Below, piece after piece: positions 5,744 to 6,269 of a stretch of 6,269 bases of DNA (its first letter is position 1; each line of letters begins with the position of its first letter). The notes under the pieces were generated by a model, which was not told the DNA's origin, ran no database searches, and worked only from the letters and a program-made list of their open reading frames with translations. The stretch is from NCBI GenBank assembly GCA_023336855.1, contig JAMBLK010000259.1, forward strand, positions 1 to 6,269, in the 5' to 3' direction. A program made the position numbers and the translations under genes. The DNA is from Actinomycetes bacterium (GTDB taxonomy: Bacteria; Actinomycetota; Acidimicrobiia; Spongiisociales; UBA5794).

Positions 5744-6269
5744 GTCAGAAGCCCAACGATCCGGCTGATCGTCTCGTCGACACCGAGCTCGGACGTGAAC
5801 CCTGCCGCGTTTCGATGTCCACCACCTCCGAACGTCGCTGAGATCTCAGCGACGTCAACCTCGCCGCGGGAACGAAGGCTCCCTTTCAAGACCCCGGGCT
5901 TCGTCTCCTTCAGCAGACAGGCGACGCCGGCTTCCCTGGGAAGACGGACCAGATCGATCAAAGCATCGACGGACTCCCAGGAGACCCCTGCCTCTCGAAG
6001 GTCTTCACGTAGCAGCGTTGTCCATACGAGTCCTGCGTCCGCCTCGAGACGTGCACGACCGAGAACTCGCGACACGACGGTGAAATAGCCGAATGGTGCT
6101 TCCTCATAGAGTTGCTGGCCGATCGGTGCCGGTTCAACGCCTGCAGCGAGAAGATCCGCGGCCATCTGATGCACAGCGGGAGTCGTGGACGAATACTGAA
6201 ATCGGCCGGTGTCGGTGACAAGGCCTGCGTAGAGCGCCTCGGCGACCGGTCGGCTGATCTCCCACCCCA
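5740..6269 (-). CDS. nrnA: DHH/DHHA1 phosphoesterase, NrnA-type oligoribonuclease / PAP phosphatase, N-terminus cut by the window
   Basis: NrnA-type enzymes degrade very short RNA oligonucleotides and dephosphorylate 3'-phosphoadenosine 5'-phosphate in the cytoplasm, using a metal centre. Only the C-terminal 175 residues are here; the frame stays open to the window edge (first full codon at 6267), so the GTG at 6174 is internal. The fragment begins in the end of the DHH domain, where ALYAGLVTDTGRFQYSST holds the conserved metal-binding Asp of TDTG (fragment residue 19). It ends in a DHHA1 domain with KGSLRSRGEVDVAEI and the nucleotide-binding FGGGGHRNAAG at about 146-156. The N-terminal DHH motif itself lies outside the window. 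The size and position before truB fit NrnA rather than the larger RecJ. It would cooperate functionally with pnp in RNA turnover. Confidence 0.9.
   Translation of the reverse strand, partial: GWEISRPVAEALYAGLVTDTGRFQYSSTTPAVHQMAADLLAAGVEPAPIGQQLYEEAPFGYFTVVSRVLGRARLEADAGLVWTTLLREDLREAGVSWESVDALIDLVRLPREAGVACLLKETKPGVLKGSLRSRGEVDVAEISATFGGGGHRNAAGFTSELGVDETISRIVGLLT

Noticed and set aside
5549..6088. A 179-codon plus-strand frame spanning the truB/nrnA junction
   Set aside because: Both underlying minus-strand genes are well supported by motifs; this is a shadow frame.
5740..6174. A complete 144-residue gene starting at the GTG at 6174
   Set aside because: The frame continues upstream to the window edge through the conserved TDTG motif, so the GTG is internal to a longer DHH/DHHA1 protein.

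Overview
The window comes from a high-G+C bacterium, most likely an actinomycete (Actinomycetota). I base this on the G+C-rich third codon positions, the frequent GTG and TTG starts, the S15 sequence, and the charged disordered tail on the PNPase. Some details of RibF suggest a deep branch such as Acidimicrobiia, but that is only an impression.

All convincing genes are on the minus strand, so the locus reads from right to left. In transcription order it holds the C-terminal half of a DHH/DHHA1 phosphoesterase (NrnA type, cut by the window end), truB (tRNA pseudouridine-55 synthase), ribF (riboflavin kinase/FMN adenylyltransferase), an unassigned alpha/beta hydrolase with an N-terminal hydrophobic segment, rpsO (ribosomal protein S15), and pnp (polyribonucleotide nucleotidyltransferase, whose last residues are cut by the other window end).

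The nrnA-truB-ribF part is tightly packed, with GTGA and ATGA stop/start overlaps that suggest translational coupling. A 63-nt gap separates ribF from the hydrolase. A 137-nt gap before rpsO holds a candidate extended -10 promoter, a perfect 12-bp palindrome and two short inverted repeats. A 153-nt gap lies between rpsO and pnp. No gap exceeds 300 bases, and I saw no tRNA, rRNA, CRISPR array or mobile element.

The backbone is the familiar bacterial truB-ribF-rpsO-pnp block, which links tRNA modification, flavin cofactor synthesis, a 30S ribosomal protein, and RNA turnover (PNPase degrading RNA, NrnA finishing the short oligonucleotides). Two features go beyond that block. The first is the alpha/beta hydrolase sitting between ribF and rpsO. 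The second is a pair of CCAATTGG palindromes in the pnp leader that could fold so as to hide both the Shine-Dalgarno sequence and the TTG start codon, a possible control of pnp translation. I see no clearly new multi-gene system here; the pnp leader is the best candidate for something undescribed.
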